Source: Bartonella sp. MM73XJBT.G (GTDB lineage: Bacteria > Pseudomonadota > Alphaproteobacteria > Rhizobiales > Rhizobiaceae). From it: a stretch of 47,345 nt of DNA. Below are positions 17,361 through 24,732 of the stretch, piece by piece. Position numbers and translations under genes: made by a program. Each line of letters opens with the position of its first letter. Position 1 is the stretch's first letter. Under the pieces are notes generated by a model. The model saw nothing but the letters and a program-made list of their open reading frames with translations. It did not search any database and was not told where the DNA came from. The stretch lies in assembly GCF_028618435.1 (NCBI RefSeq), contig NZ_JAQISW010000015.1, positions 1-47,345 of the forward strand, written 5' to 3'.

Positions 17361-17567
17361 TTGACTGTTTGGGAATACCTTCTGTCTTTTTTAATTTCTG
17401 TCTTTTTAATTGCCTTTGTTTTATCGCACGCATACCAGTCTTTCGAGATCTTCAAAGCAAACTGGCTCCACACCCCTTCCCATAAAGCACCCGCCCCCTT
17501 AAAAAAAACTAAAACCACCAATACAAGAGATCACAAAAACGCTGAACAAGAACATGAACAGCAATAA
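17361..17567 (+). CDS. Small single-pass membrane protein, prophage-associated
   Basis: 68 residues reading from a TTG at 17361. The N-terminus holds a clear membrane segment (about residues 4-24, WEYLLSFLISVFLIAFVLSH). The rest is a polar, Lys/Pro-rich tail ending EQEHEQQ. The start codon is unusual and the best ribosome-site-like sequence is 20 nt away, so the true start is unsure. It lies between the two copies of a direct repeat inside the prophage remnant. No function can be assigned. Confidence 0.45.
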   Translation: MTVWEYLLSFLISVFLIAFVLSHAYQSFEIFKANWLHTPSHKAPAPLKKTKTTNTRDHKNAEQEHEQQ

Positions 17568-18310
17568 GCTGAACACAGCGATCTCTGTTGCTGCACAGTA
17601 TATTTTGAGCCACCCCACACTGCAAAGCCCGACATCTCAAAGGATTAAGGTAAACCCACATTGCTTTGTAAAGAAACAAAGCCTTTCAAGCCAAGGAACA
17701 CTTGAGATCCACAGAAAGCGCTTCCCCCTTTCAGCCGATTTGCGGGGGCTTAAAGCACAACAAACCAGCCTAGAGTCCCCACACCTTTAAAAAACATATC
17801 ATAACCAATCTTTAAGAAACAGATACCCTCAAAGGACAGTGTTTTACGAGCATAGCAGGATAATTTGATCGCAGAGGATGAAAATGATCTTTTTTGCGGA
17901 AAAAATCCACAGGGAATATTTCAGGGAATATTTGTTGAAAAAATAGCCATTGTTGGCTCAATGGCTCTTTTGGATGATATCATTTTTTCACACGAAGGAA
18001 CTGTTGAAAAAAAACTGTCCTCTCTTCATGGAAATGAGCCCGGCAATAGAAAAAACTTAAAATATAAAAATAGCGTTGCAAACACCTGCAAATTCCCTCC
18101 AATTTTTACAGATTTTACAGCTGTAAAAAACACACAGATTTTTTTAAACGAAGAAAGCTTCTCTCTTTAAACGTTTTCTTATAAAAAGATCACAAAAATG
18201 ATTTTTTCTTTTAATCTTCAAGAGACAAGTGCTTTTTTTCAAAACATCATTTGGCCAGAATGTAAGAAAATAATATTGCCGATCAATTATCAAGAGATAA
18301 GATTAATCAT
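17568..18310. other. Spacer upstream of the YopJ-family gene
   Basis: Carries repeat copy 2 (17758-17852). A frame from a TTG at 17865 to 18170 has no ribosome site or recognisable motif and is not called. The last 130 bp are strongly AT-rich and probably hold the promoter of the gene at 18311, although no consensus pair stands out. Confidence 0.4.
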
Positions 18311-19267
18311 ATGAAACCACAAGATTCATCTCCTCCTCATTCATTCCCCACACAAGAAGGGGCAAGTGCGCAAGAAAGTGGGCATGCACAAGAAGATCCA
18401 AGCCCCGATGAATCCTTAGAAAGCCTTATTGCCCGTTTACAAAAAAACGCCCTAGAAGAAGAAAATGTACCCCCTAGCTCTGAAGAATTAAAAGCAATTA
18501 TTGCAGACTTAGAAGATGATCTCGTTACAGGCCATTGGATTTTTGCTAATTATGAAGATACCGATATTAGACTGATGCCGGCTCTCGTCGAAAAAGCCAA
18601 CAGGAAATATCCAGGGATGAATCTGAAATTAGCTCTTACAGCTGAAAAACTTACCCACGCACTCAAAGAAACAATCGAAAGTGGCGCAAAATCTTCCCAA
18701 TTTATCGTCAATATGGGAAGCAGAATCCATTTTGCGGCGATGGATTATAAAATTATTGATGATAAAATATCTTTGATCATGTTTGAACCTACAACATTCA
18801 ATAATATCAGTGCTTGGAAACTAGGAATAAAAATAAATCAAACCCTTGCAAGTCTTCCACTCCCTCCTTATTCTTTTGCCATGGCCGAAATGGATATTCA
18901 GCGAAGCGCTGCTGAATGCGGGATGTTCAGTTTAAACCTTGCCAAAAAGCTTCATCTTGAATCTGATAAATTAACAAGAATGCACAAGGATAATGTTAAG
19001 GGTGTATTATGTGAACCCAAGACACCTTTACCCGCTGAAAAGTTAGATTCCTATCTTCCAACCACTTTTTATAAACATGCGCAAGGAAAAAGACGTCTTG
19101 AACACTATCTCAAAACCAATCCAGAAGCCGCCCATGAAAAAGTCAACAAAAAAGGGGAAACTCTAACTGAGAGGTTTGAAAAAAACTTAACGGAAAAAGG
19201 GGAAAAAACCATGTCTGTTTCCCCCCACAAAAAAAGGATTACGGAATACAAATCTTTGATGATGTAA
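18311..19267 (+). CDS. yopJ-like: YopJ/AvrRxv-family serine/threonine/lysine acetyltransferase effector
   Basis: 318 residues from ATG 18311, with only a weak AAGAGATAAG ribosome site. YopJ-family effectors acetylate host kinases of the MAPK and NF-kB pathways and are activated by host inositol hexakisphosphate. The catalytic triad is intact and spaced as in YopJ (H109/E128/C172): His140 in SRIHFAAMDYK, Glu159 in LIMFEPTTFN and Cys203 in MDIQRSAAECGMFS. The C-terminal third keeps the family pattern (KGVLCEPKTPLPAEKLDSYL, TFYKHAQGKRRLEHYL, SVSPHKKRITEYKSL). YopJ is 288 residues long; the extra length here is mostly an N-terminal Ser/Pro/Gln/Glu-rich leader (residues 1-35), the usual place for a secretion signal. 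No BID domain of the VirB/D4 effector type is present and no type III apparatus is in the window, so the export route is unknown. It lies between phage genes, which suggests carriage by the prophage. Confidence 0.93.
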   Translation: MKPQDSSPPHSFPTQEGASAQESGHAQEDPSPDESLESLIARLQKNALEEENVPPSSEELKAIIADLEDDLVTGHWIFANYEDTDIRLMPALVEKANRKYPGMNLKLALTAEKLTHALKETIESGAKSSQFIVNMGSRIHFAAMDYKIIDDKISLIMFEPTTFNNISAWKLGIKINQTLASLPLPPYSFAMAEMDIQRSAAECGMFSLNLAKKLHLESDKLTRMHKDNVKGVLCEPKTPLPAEKLDSYLPTTFYKHAQGKRRLEHYLKTNPEAAHEKVNKKGETLTERFEKNLTEKGEKTMSVSPHKKRITEYKSLMM

Positions 19268-20221
19268 TTTTAAGTCTTTTCCCCTATTCCCTCTTCATCA
19301 AGTACAAAACACTGCTTTTTTATGGCTAAGATTGCAATAAGAAAAGCGGCTTTTCCATTCATTCATAAAGCAAAAATAGCAAACAACTTGTCTGTTAAAA
19401 GCAAAAGGCTGTTATCCTATCAAATTTTCTCTCAAAACCAGCCTCTTTTAAAACTGTATAAAAATTCCAAAGCTCTTATTCTCCCCAAAGCTCTTGTTCG
19501 CAATAATCCTTGATGTCGATAGACAAAACGCTAAACGAGTAAAATATTGAATGCTTTCGTCTTCAATCAAAGCCTATACCCACGCTTATTTTTCTAAGAA
19601 TATCGCTTCCTCTCAAGCACTTTCATGCCATCGGATCAAATAACCGCAACGGAGTACGCTTATCGTAGCTCAATCAACAGCTCCCACCAACAAGACACCC
19701 TTAAAAAAACCAGCCCACAGAGGAAATCTCAAAACTAATCCTCACCATCAACCAAAGAAAAACACCCCCTCTTCTCCTTCACAAAACACCTTACTCTTTT
19801 GCACCACTATCCTTTTCTCAAAAGAGCAAAATATGACACGCCATATCCCTCAAAAAGTTTGAGCCCCTAACCCGCATCACCACCCACACCAGCACCTCTC
19901 CCTCAACACTCTCCACATGCCCCATGTTATCAATACCAACCCTACCGCACGAGCAATAGCTTCTAGCGTTCCATACAAGCTCTCTCTACACTCACTCCCC
20001 TTGTGCACAGCCCCCTGCGAATAGCTATGAGCGTACATCGACCCCAACCAAGCATTCCCCCCCCTTGGAATATCCCCCTTGGAATATCCCCTTGTATCCC
20101 TTTTGGAAGGTCCACTGGAAATATCCCCTAGAAATGTCATGACCAACCTTTTGATTTCATCAAAATTTTACGCCTTTTCTATTCTTGAAGCGTGAAAAAA
20201 TTCATTTTTAATCTGTCAACC
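19268..20221. other. Spacer between effector gene and lysis cassette
   Basis: About 950 bp with no supported gene. 20055-20090 holds a C-run and a tandem CCCCTTGGAATAT repeat, similar in style to repeats of the A/B array. Minus-strand frames over the C-rich part have no supporting signals. Confidence 0.45.
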
Positions 20222-20250
20222 AGCCTCACATGAATGTGAGGCTTTATTTT
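20222..20250 (+). terminator. Perfect 10-bp hairpin terminator just before the endolysin
   Basis: AGCCTCACAT (20222-20231) pairs perfectly with ATGTGAGGCT (20234-20243), 2-nt loop, followed by TTTATTTT. An ATG at 20230 lies inside the stem and would be a poor start for the lysozyme gene. Confidence 0.8.
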
Positions 20251-20262
20251 ATGGAGAAGCAA

Positions 20263-20925
20263 ATGAGAAAAATATCGTCAGAAGGGCTTGCACTCATTAA
20301 ACAATGGGAAGGGTTGCGTTTAGAAGCCTATAAAGATACCATTGGGGTATGGACAATTGGCTATGGCCATACCAGTACGGCTGGCAAACCATTTGTTCAC
20401 AAGGGTATGATCATCACGGAAAAACAAGCCGAAGAAATTCTTTCTCGAGATTTAAGACAATTTGAAAATGCTGTTGCAAAAAATGTGACGGTTTCCTTAA
20501 CAGATGAACAATTCGCTGCACTCGTATCGTTTTGCTATAATGTAGGAATAGTGGCTTTTTGCAAATCAACCCTGCTTAAAAAACTCAATAACAACGAATA
20601 TGAAGCCGTCCCTGCTGAATTACAAAAATGGACGAAAGCGGGTGGAAAACGTCTTCACGGTCTTGTGCATCGTCGTGCAGCAGAGGCGGGCTTATGGGCA
20701 AAAGGAGCTTATGTTTCTCCCAATTATCAAACTGTTGAAACAAAAGAACCCATGGGTTTTTTTAAAGCAGAAGCGCTAACACCCATTATTGGTTCTTTTT
20801 CTGGACTTGGAGGCTTATTGGCAGGCAATGGTCCAGTGCAATGGGCTTTGGCAACCATCATGGTTTTAGCCGCCTGTTTTGGCATTTTCTTTGTCGCAAA
20901 ACGCTTTCGGGAGCAACGCTTATGA
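20263..20925 (+). CDS. Phage endolysin (T4-type lysozyme, GH24) with C-terminal membrane anchor
   Basis: 220 residues. ATG 20263 is chosen because GGAG lies 6 nt upstream, whereas the ATG at 20230 is in a terminator stem. The enzyme would hydrolyse peptidoglycan at the end of phage growth. The signature is clear: LIKQWEGLRLEAYKDTIGVWTIGYGHT (quoted by parts: catalytic Glu in KQWEGLRLEAY, then D and T in KDTIGVWTIGYGHT), and LTDEQFAALVSFCYNVG and LHGLVHRRAAEAGLW follow. After the catalytic domain (about residues 1-160) comes a linker and a C-terminal membrane segment (ALATIMVLAACFGIFFVAK, about 193-211) with a basic end. Most signal-anchor endolysins are anchored at the N-terminus, so this layout is notable. 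It starts a compact, overlapping lysis cassette. Confidence 0.9.
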   Translation: MRKISSEGLALIKQWEGLRLEAYKDTIGVWTIGYGHTSTAGKPFVHKGMIITEKQAEEILSRDLRQFENAVAKNVTVSLTDEQFAALVSFCYNVGIVAFCKSTLLKKLNNNEYEAVPAELQKWTKAGGKRLHGLVHRRAAEAGLWAKGAYVSPNYQTVETKEPMGFFKAEALTPIIGSFSGLGGLLAGNGPVQWALATIMVLAACFGIFFVAKRFREQRL

Positions 20926-21158
20926 TGGGCTGGATGAAAAAAAATTTGATGATTACAGGAGCGGCTCTGAGCGCTTTTTTTATCGCTTTAACAAAAGCTT
21001 TTAGGCTTGGAAAAAAGATTGAACAGCAAAAGCAAACAGAAAAAATGCTAAAGTCATCAACAACACGGCTCGAGGTGGAAAATGAAATTAATCAAAAAAG
21101 TGATGCTGATGTGCGCGCTGCTCTTAACAACTGGTTGCGCGATAAAAACAATCAATGA
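20922..21158 (+). CDS. Rz-like i-spanin
   Basis: 78 residues from ATG 20922, overlapping the endolysin stop (ATGA). Residues about 8-25 form an N-terminal membrane anchor (LMITGAALSAFFIALTKA), and the rest is a helical, charged periplasmic domain (KKIEQQKQTEKMLK, then RLEVENEINQKSDADVRAAL, NNWLRDKNN). This is the design of the inner-membrane spanin, which joins the outer-membrane spanin to fuse the two membranes in the last step of lysis. The o-spanin gene is nested in the +1 frame within its 3' part, as in classic Rz/Rz1 pairs. Confidence 0.8.
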   Translation: MMGWMKKNLMITGAALSAFFIALTKAFRLGKKIEQQKQTEKMLKSSTTRLEVENEINQKSDADVRAALNNWLRDKNNQ

Positions 21159-21294
21159 GCCTTCAGCCTGCATTGGTTGGATGCCCATTTATTTAGGCCA
21201 AAAAGATCTTACGAACATCAGTTCAAATCTCGCCAGAGATATTTTAAAGCATAACAAACAAGGGGAAGGCTTGTGTGGGTGGAAACATGGCTAG
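21082..21294 (+). CDS. Rz1-like o-spanin lipoprotein
   Basis: 70 residues from ATG 21082, starting inside the i-spanin gene in another frame. A typical lipoprotein signal peptide (MKLIKKVMLMCALLLTTGC) ends in the lipobox LLTTGC with Cys19 as the lipidated residue. The mature part is short and contains GWMPIYLGQKDL and a C-terminal HNKQGEGLCGWKHG, a pattern common in phage o-spanin-type lipoproteins. It would sit in the outer membrane and bind the i-spanin across the periplasm. The nested gene arrangement is strong support. Confidence 0.8.
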   Translation: MKLIKKVMLMCALLLTTGCAIKTINEPSACIGWMPIYLGQKDLTNISSNLARDILKHNKQGEGLCGWKHG

Positions 21295-21487
21295 AAAACA
21301 AACAGAACTTACAGAAAAGGAAAAAGAAATTCTTCAAGAAATCATCATGACTTATAAAAGTATAAAAGTGATGTCACGCTATACGAAGTGGGTTATATTC
21401 ATCATTTTTCTATTAGCGCTTGATTTTTCACGCATCATGGATGCCTTGGCAAGTATTTTTACACAAAAATCAAATATTCAACTCTAA
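21287..21487 (+). CDS. Small single-pass membrane protein of the lysis cassette (possible holin)
   Basis: 66 residues from ATG 21287, which overlaps the end of the o-spanin gene and has GGGTGGA just upstream. An N-terminal charged helix (KQTELTEKEKEILQEIIMTYKS in two parts) is followed by one membrane segment (about residues 39-56, WVIFIIFLLALDFSRIMDAL region) and a short tail. Place and size would suit a holin or antiholin, the only lysis function otherwise missing, but no family match is recognised. It could equally be an accessory protein. Confidence 0.6.
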   Translation: MARKQTELTEKEKEILQEIIMTYKSIKVMSRYTKWVIFIIFLLALDFSRIMDALASIFTQKSNIQL

Positions 21488-21503
21488 AGTAAACCACGAA
21501 ACA

Positions 21504-21662
21504 TGAGACGTGTTCAATCTTCAAAAACACCCGTTATTTTGAATACACGGGAAGCTTTTATGCATAATTTTTCACGTCTCATGGAGAATTTTCACGCTTC
21601 ACAAACGCTATTATACAATGAATTTTCAGGCATTATAGCGACATTAATTCTACCGGCATGAA
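21504..21662 (+). CDS. Possible 52-residue phage remnant ORF
   Basis: An ATG at 21504 opens a 52-codon frame (beginning MRRVQSSKTPVILNTREAF) 16 bp after the previous gene. It ends LPA at 21662. The ribosome site is weak. Two 11-bp arms, CATGAGACGTG (21502-21512) and CACGTCTCATG (21573-21583), lie inside it. It may be the 5' stub of a lost phage gene. Confidence 0.35.
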
Positions 21663-22020
21663 AAGAGATTTTTAACAAACGCGTGAGTCAACGACTTTGC
21701 TCACATAAGAAAATGATCATACCAACGTACATTTTTAAATAACATATTGATAATAAAAAATATTTTACATTCTTCACAAATCCCATCGGGAAGATACCAT
21801 CGCGAAAAAATTTAAAAATATTTAGAGATATTTTTTTAATAATTGCATAAGTAAACAACGCAAAAAGTATTAACTTGCCTAAAATCCCCTTTCTTTACAC
21901 TTTAAAAAAAAGAGCAATCAGACACCACCCTACGCATTACTAATCCCCAATATTTATAAAAACCCCCATTTATAAAAACTCTGTTTATAAAAAACTGACT
22001 ATTTGAAAATATTCATGAGA
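21663..22020. other. AT-rich spacer
   Basis: No gene seen. A short TTTATAAAAA-type repeat (three partial copies at about 21950-21995) lies near the boundary with the dead transposase. Confidence 0.4.
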
Positions 22021-22311
22021 GGCATTTTTATTTTCTTTAAGTATTTTACCCTAGCTCCCTCCACTTGTGAGGTATAAGAAAATGCTTGATGTTACACTAA
22101 AGCGATGTTTGCAATGCTCACATTATCATTGTTTACGACTGGTAATGTAATAGGCTTTATTTTGTACTTGGCATTTCGGACAAACCACGATTTCTGTACT
22201 ACCCCAACGCAATTTACACAGCATAGCATGGCACTTGTCATCACTTAACCGAACAATGCCTAGTGACGACACACTACGAGCATGGGCTGTTAGTAAGAGG
22301 TGTTTTGTCAT
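22021..22311 (-). pseudogene. IS1595-family transposase remnant
   Basis: The minus strand from ATG 22311 reads the N-terminus of an ISXO2-like (IS1595 family) transposase: HLLLTAHARSVSSLGIVRLS, then KLRWGSTEIVVCPKC (first half of the zinc ribbon). After TSRKQ two stops (TGA TAA, near 22127) interrupt it. The same frame then resumes with CEHCKHRFSVTSSI, the second zinc-ribbon half and the conserved FSVTS. The catalytic domain is absent. It marks the left edge of the restriction-like operon and may be a trace of the event that brought it in. Confidence 0.85.
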
Positions 22312-22324
22312 AATTTAAGCCTGT

Positions 22325-22399
22325 TAATCATCGTTTGAGATGATTATACGCCTTATAACAAATTTTGACAATAGATTTATAATCGTTTATAATGATTAT
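22325..22399 (+). promoter_or_regulatory. Consensus promoter with two operator-like dyads
   Basis: TTGACA (22365-22370) and TATAAT (22388-22393) are perfect consensus hexamers with 17-bp spacing. Dyad 1 is TAATCATC-6-GATGATTA (22325-22346). Dyad 2 is ATAATC-9-GATTAT (22379-22399), which overlaps the -10 box. The element ATCGTTTAT at 22382-22390 recurs inverted (ATAAACGAT, 22669-22677) in front of the methyltransferase gene. The layout fits a strong promoter under autorepression by the small regulator it drives. Confidence 0.8.
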
Positions 22400-22426
22400 A
22401 TGTTTTAAATAGTGAGAAAATACGAC

Positions 22427-22657
22427 ATGAAACACTCAAAGAGCAATGAATGGCGAAATAAAGCCAAGGGCATTGTTAAAGCGGAAATTGTCCTTAGAAA
22501 CCTTAGCTATGCTGATGTGGCAGAAAAGTTAAAAGACTTAGGTATTGAGGAAACCCCACAAAACCTTAGCAATAAGATTTCTCGCGGAGCTTTTGGGGCG
22601 GACTTTATGTTGCAGGTTTTAACTGCAATTGGGTGCAATAAAATTCGTTTGATTTAA
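22427..22657 (+). CDS. DUF6471-type small regulator-like protein
   Basis: 76 residues from ATG 22427; an in-frame GTG at 22412 is possible. The whole protein matches the DUF6471 pattern as I remember it: EWRNKAKGIVKAEIVLRNLSY, DVAEKLKDLGIEETPQNLSN, KISRGAFGADFMLQVLTAIG. This family has a helix-turn-helix-like look (YADVAEKL...TPQNLSNKI) and is often found beside methyltransferases and other defence genes. It is likely the controller of the operon, acting at the dyads around its promoter. DNA binding is inferred, not shown. Confidence 0.8.
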   Translation: MKHSKSNEWRNKAKGIVKAEIVLRNLSYADVAEKLKDLGIEETPQNLSNKISRGAFGADFMLQVLTAIGCNKIRLI

Positions 22658-22711
22658 TAACATTTTTTATAAACGATAGTTTTGAGTTGGTCTTATTGAG
22701 AAGATTTTAAT

Positions 22712-23830
22712 ATGTTTAATAATGATGCACATCTTGAAAGTAAAAATAGTGGCTTATCTAAAGCCAAAAGTGCCAAAAAGGATGAGTTTTACACGCAATA
22801 CAACGATATTGAAAAGGAAATGCAATCCTACCTTGACTATGACGCTAACGTTTTTCGAGGTAAAATTGTCTTTTTACCATGTGACGACCCCGATTGGAGT
22901 AATTTTACCAAGTATTTCGCTCAAAACTTTGAACGATTTGGCTTGAAAAAACTCATTAGCACCAGTTACGCACATACCAGTAAAGATTTACAAGCTGATT
23001 ATCAGCCGTCTTTATTTGAAACTCAAAGCCCGAATTATGACAAAGATAAATCGGTAAAACAGGGTAAAATATTCATCCTTGATAAAGACAATAACCATGA
23101 CGGCAAAGTCGATATTAAGGATTTGCAATGGCATTACCTTAATGGCACAGGGGATTTTAAAACAGATGAAATCAAAGCCTTGCGAGATGAAGCGGATATG
23201 ATTATCACCAATCCACCCTTTTCGCTATTTCGTGAATTTTTGGCATGGATAGTGGAAGCGGATAAACAATTTTCCATTATTGGAAATATGAACGCCATTA
23301 CCTGTAAAGACATATTTTCACTCATTAAAAACAATGAAGCATGGTTAGGTGCGACCATTAATAGTGGTGATAGAGAGTTTAGAGTACCTGAAAGCTACCC
23401 ACTTGAAGCAGCAGGATTTAGAATTGATGACGAGGGGAATAAATATATTCGTGTAAAAGGCGTTCGTTGGTTTACAAATATCGACCATGGCAGACGACAT
23501 CAACCCTTGCAACTGATGACAATGGCAGAAAATCTTAAATTTAATAAGAAAATTCAAGGGAAAAATGCTTATCAAAAATACGATAATTACAACGCCATTG
23601 AGGTCCCCGTAACTATCGCCACACCAAGCGATTATAAAGGTATTATGGGTGTTCCTATTAGCTTTTTAGACAAACACAACCCTGAACAATTTAAAATTAT
23701 TGGTATGGATTTAGATGTCAAAAATGGATTATTAAGTGATTTAGCTGTTGCTGATTGGAATGGTAAGTTAGACCGTGCTTACATTAAGGGTAATCGAATG
23801 TACTCACGAATCCTCATACAAGCAGAATAA
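22712..23830 (+). CDS. EcoRI-family adenine-specific DNA methyltransferase
   Basis: 372 residues from ATG 22712 with GAGAAG upstream. The protein matches the adenine-specific methyltransferase EcoRI family. It has KSAKKDEFYTQYNDIEKEM (about residues 20-38), the AdoMet-linked region KIVFLPCDDPDWSNFTKYF (about 51-69), the catalytic motif IV NPPFSLFREF (about 167-176), and family blocks such as RVKGVRWFTNIDHGRRH. It transfers a methyl group from AdoMet to N6 of adenine in a target I cannot name. It could protect the host from the product of a neighbouring gene. The next gene starts within its stop codon, so the two are translationally coupled. Confidence 0.92.
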   Translation: MFNNDAHLESKNSGLSKAKSAKKDEFYTQYNDIEKEMQSYLDYDANVFRGKIVFLPCDDPDWSNFTKYFAQNFERFGLKKLISTSYAHTSKDLQADYQPSLFETQSPNYDKDKSVKQGKIFILDKDNNHDGKVDIKDLQWHYLNGTGDFKTDEIKALRDEADMIITNPPFSLFREFLAWIVEADKQFSIIGNMNAITCKDIFSLIKNNEAWLGATINSGDREFRVPESYPLEAAGFRIDDEGNKYIRVKGVRWFTNIDHGRRHQPLQLMTMAENLKFNKKIQGKNAYQKYDNYNAIEVPVTIATPSDYKGIMGVPISFLDKHNPEQFKIIGMDLDVKNGLLSDLAVADWNGKLDRAYIKGNRMYSRILIQAE

Positions 23831-24723
23831 TGAGAGTGCCTAATATGTACATTGAATATATAGATTATAATGATGGGCAAATGCTGTTTGACAATAATCA
23901 CATGATCCGATGTGATTATTTCAACAATCTACCATTTAGAATACAGCGTATAGTGCTTACACCTGATAATCAAAACACTCAAAATATCGTTGAGATTGCA
24001 AAAAAGCGTTTAAGCAATATAAATTTTAATTCAGCCAATTCGTCAGGTGATACAAGAAATTTAAGAGAAATTCAGTTAAAAGGCTTGTGTGGTCTTATCA
24101 TTGAGCAATTATGCTTTACTATGCTTAATCACTACAATACAAGTAAAAATGTTTCTATACAAATAGATAGGTCAAATAATTCTATCAATCAAGTTGATAT
24201 AAAGATTATCAAAAGATGGAAAGACCAGTCAGACATTGAACATCAAGCCATAAAAACAGTAGAGATACGCTCCTCTTTTCCATTTAAGCCAATAGCAGAG
24301 GCTATAATAAAAGATTTTGATATATTAGGGACTTATACTAACCATGTTAAAACTATAGAAATGGATAGGGATTTCTATTTGCGTTTTCTTTTTAGTATTG
24401 ATTACAGTAACGGGCAGTTCGTTAAAAATAATAAAGGCGGTATAGATTATAGTGCGACTACAGTTAAGTTTTTAAATGAACAGTATTTCGATGATAATTT
24501 ATTTTTGAAACGAGATTTGGTTGTCTATTTTGTCGGTGGGGCTACCAAAGAAATGATGCTTGATGACACGATATCATATTATGGCTCTATGCAGTCAAAT
24601 AATTTCAATAAGTCTAGCACCGCAAAATATCGAAAATTAAAAATTAAAAATGCCCTTGATTGTATTTCTATAATCCAACTAATGTTAAATGTTGTCGCTG
24701 ACGAAGCATCTAACGGGAAATAA
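23830..24723 (+). CDS. Unassigned protein, candidate restriction nuclease
   Basis: 297 residues, ATG 23830 overlapping the methyltransferase stop (TAATG). I do not recognise the family with confidence. A helix with E92 (GLIIEQLCF), QVDIKII with D123, and TVEIRSSFPF with E145-I-R147 form a pattern that could be a PD-(D/E)xK-type core in which Lys is replaced by Arg. The direct coupling to a DNA methyltransferase is what one expects for the cognate nuclease. An alternative is a specificity or accessory subunit of the downstream DUF262-HNH protein. The gene is markedly AT-rich compared with both neighbours, which suggests a separate origin within the operon. Confidence 0.55.
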   Translation: MRVPNMYIEYIDYNDGQMLFDNNHMIRCDYFNNLPFRIQRIVLTPDNQNTQNIVEIAKKRLSNINFNSANSSGDTRNLREIQLKGLCGLIIEQLCFTMLNHYNTSKNVSIQIDRSNNSINQVDIKIIKRWKDQSDIEHQAIKTVEIRSSFPFKPIAEAIIKDFDILGTYTNHVKTIEMDRDFYLRFLFSIDYSNGQFVKNNKGGIDYSATTVKFLNEQYFDDNLFLKRDLVVYFVGGATKEMMLDDTISYYGSMQSNNFNKSSTAKYRKLKIKNALDCISIIQLMLNVVADEASNGK

Positions 24724-24732
24724 GAATAATTT

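Noticed and set aside
17865..18170. 101-codon frame from a TTG upstream of the YopJ-family gene
   Set aside because: No ribosome site, no motif, and a composition like the surrounding spacer.
16114..21487. Intact prophage
   Set aside because: No integrase, terminase, portal, capsid or tail genes are present. Only a phage-type DNA-binding-like protein, the lysis cassette and cargo remain.
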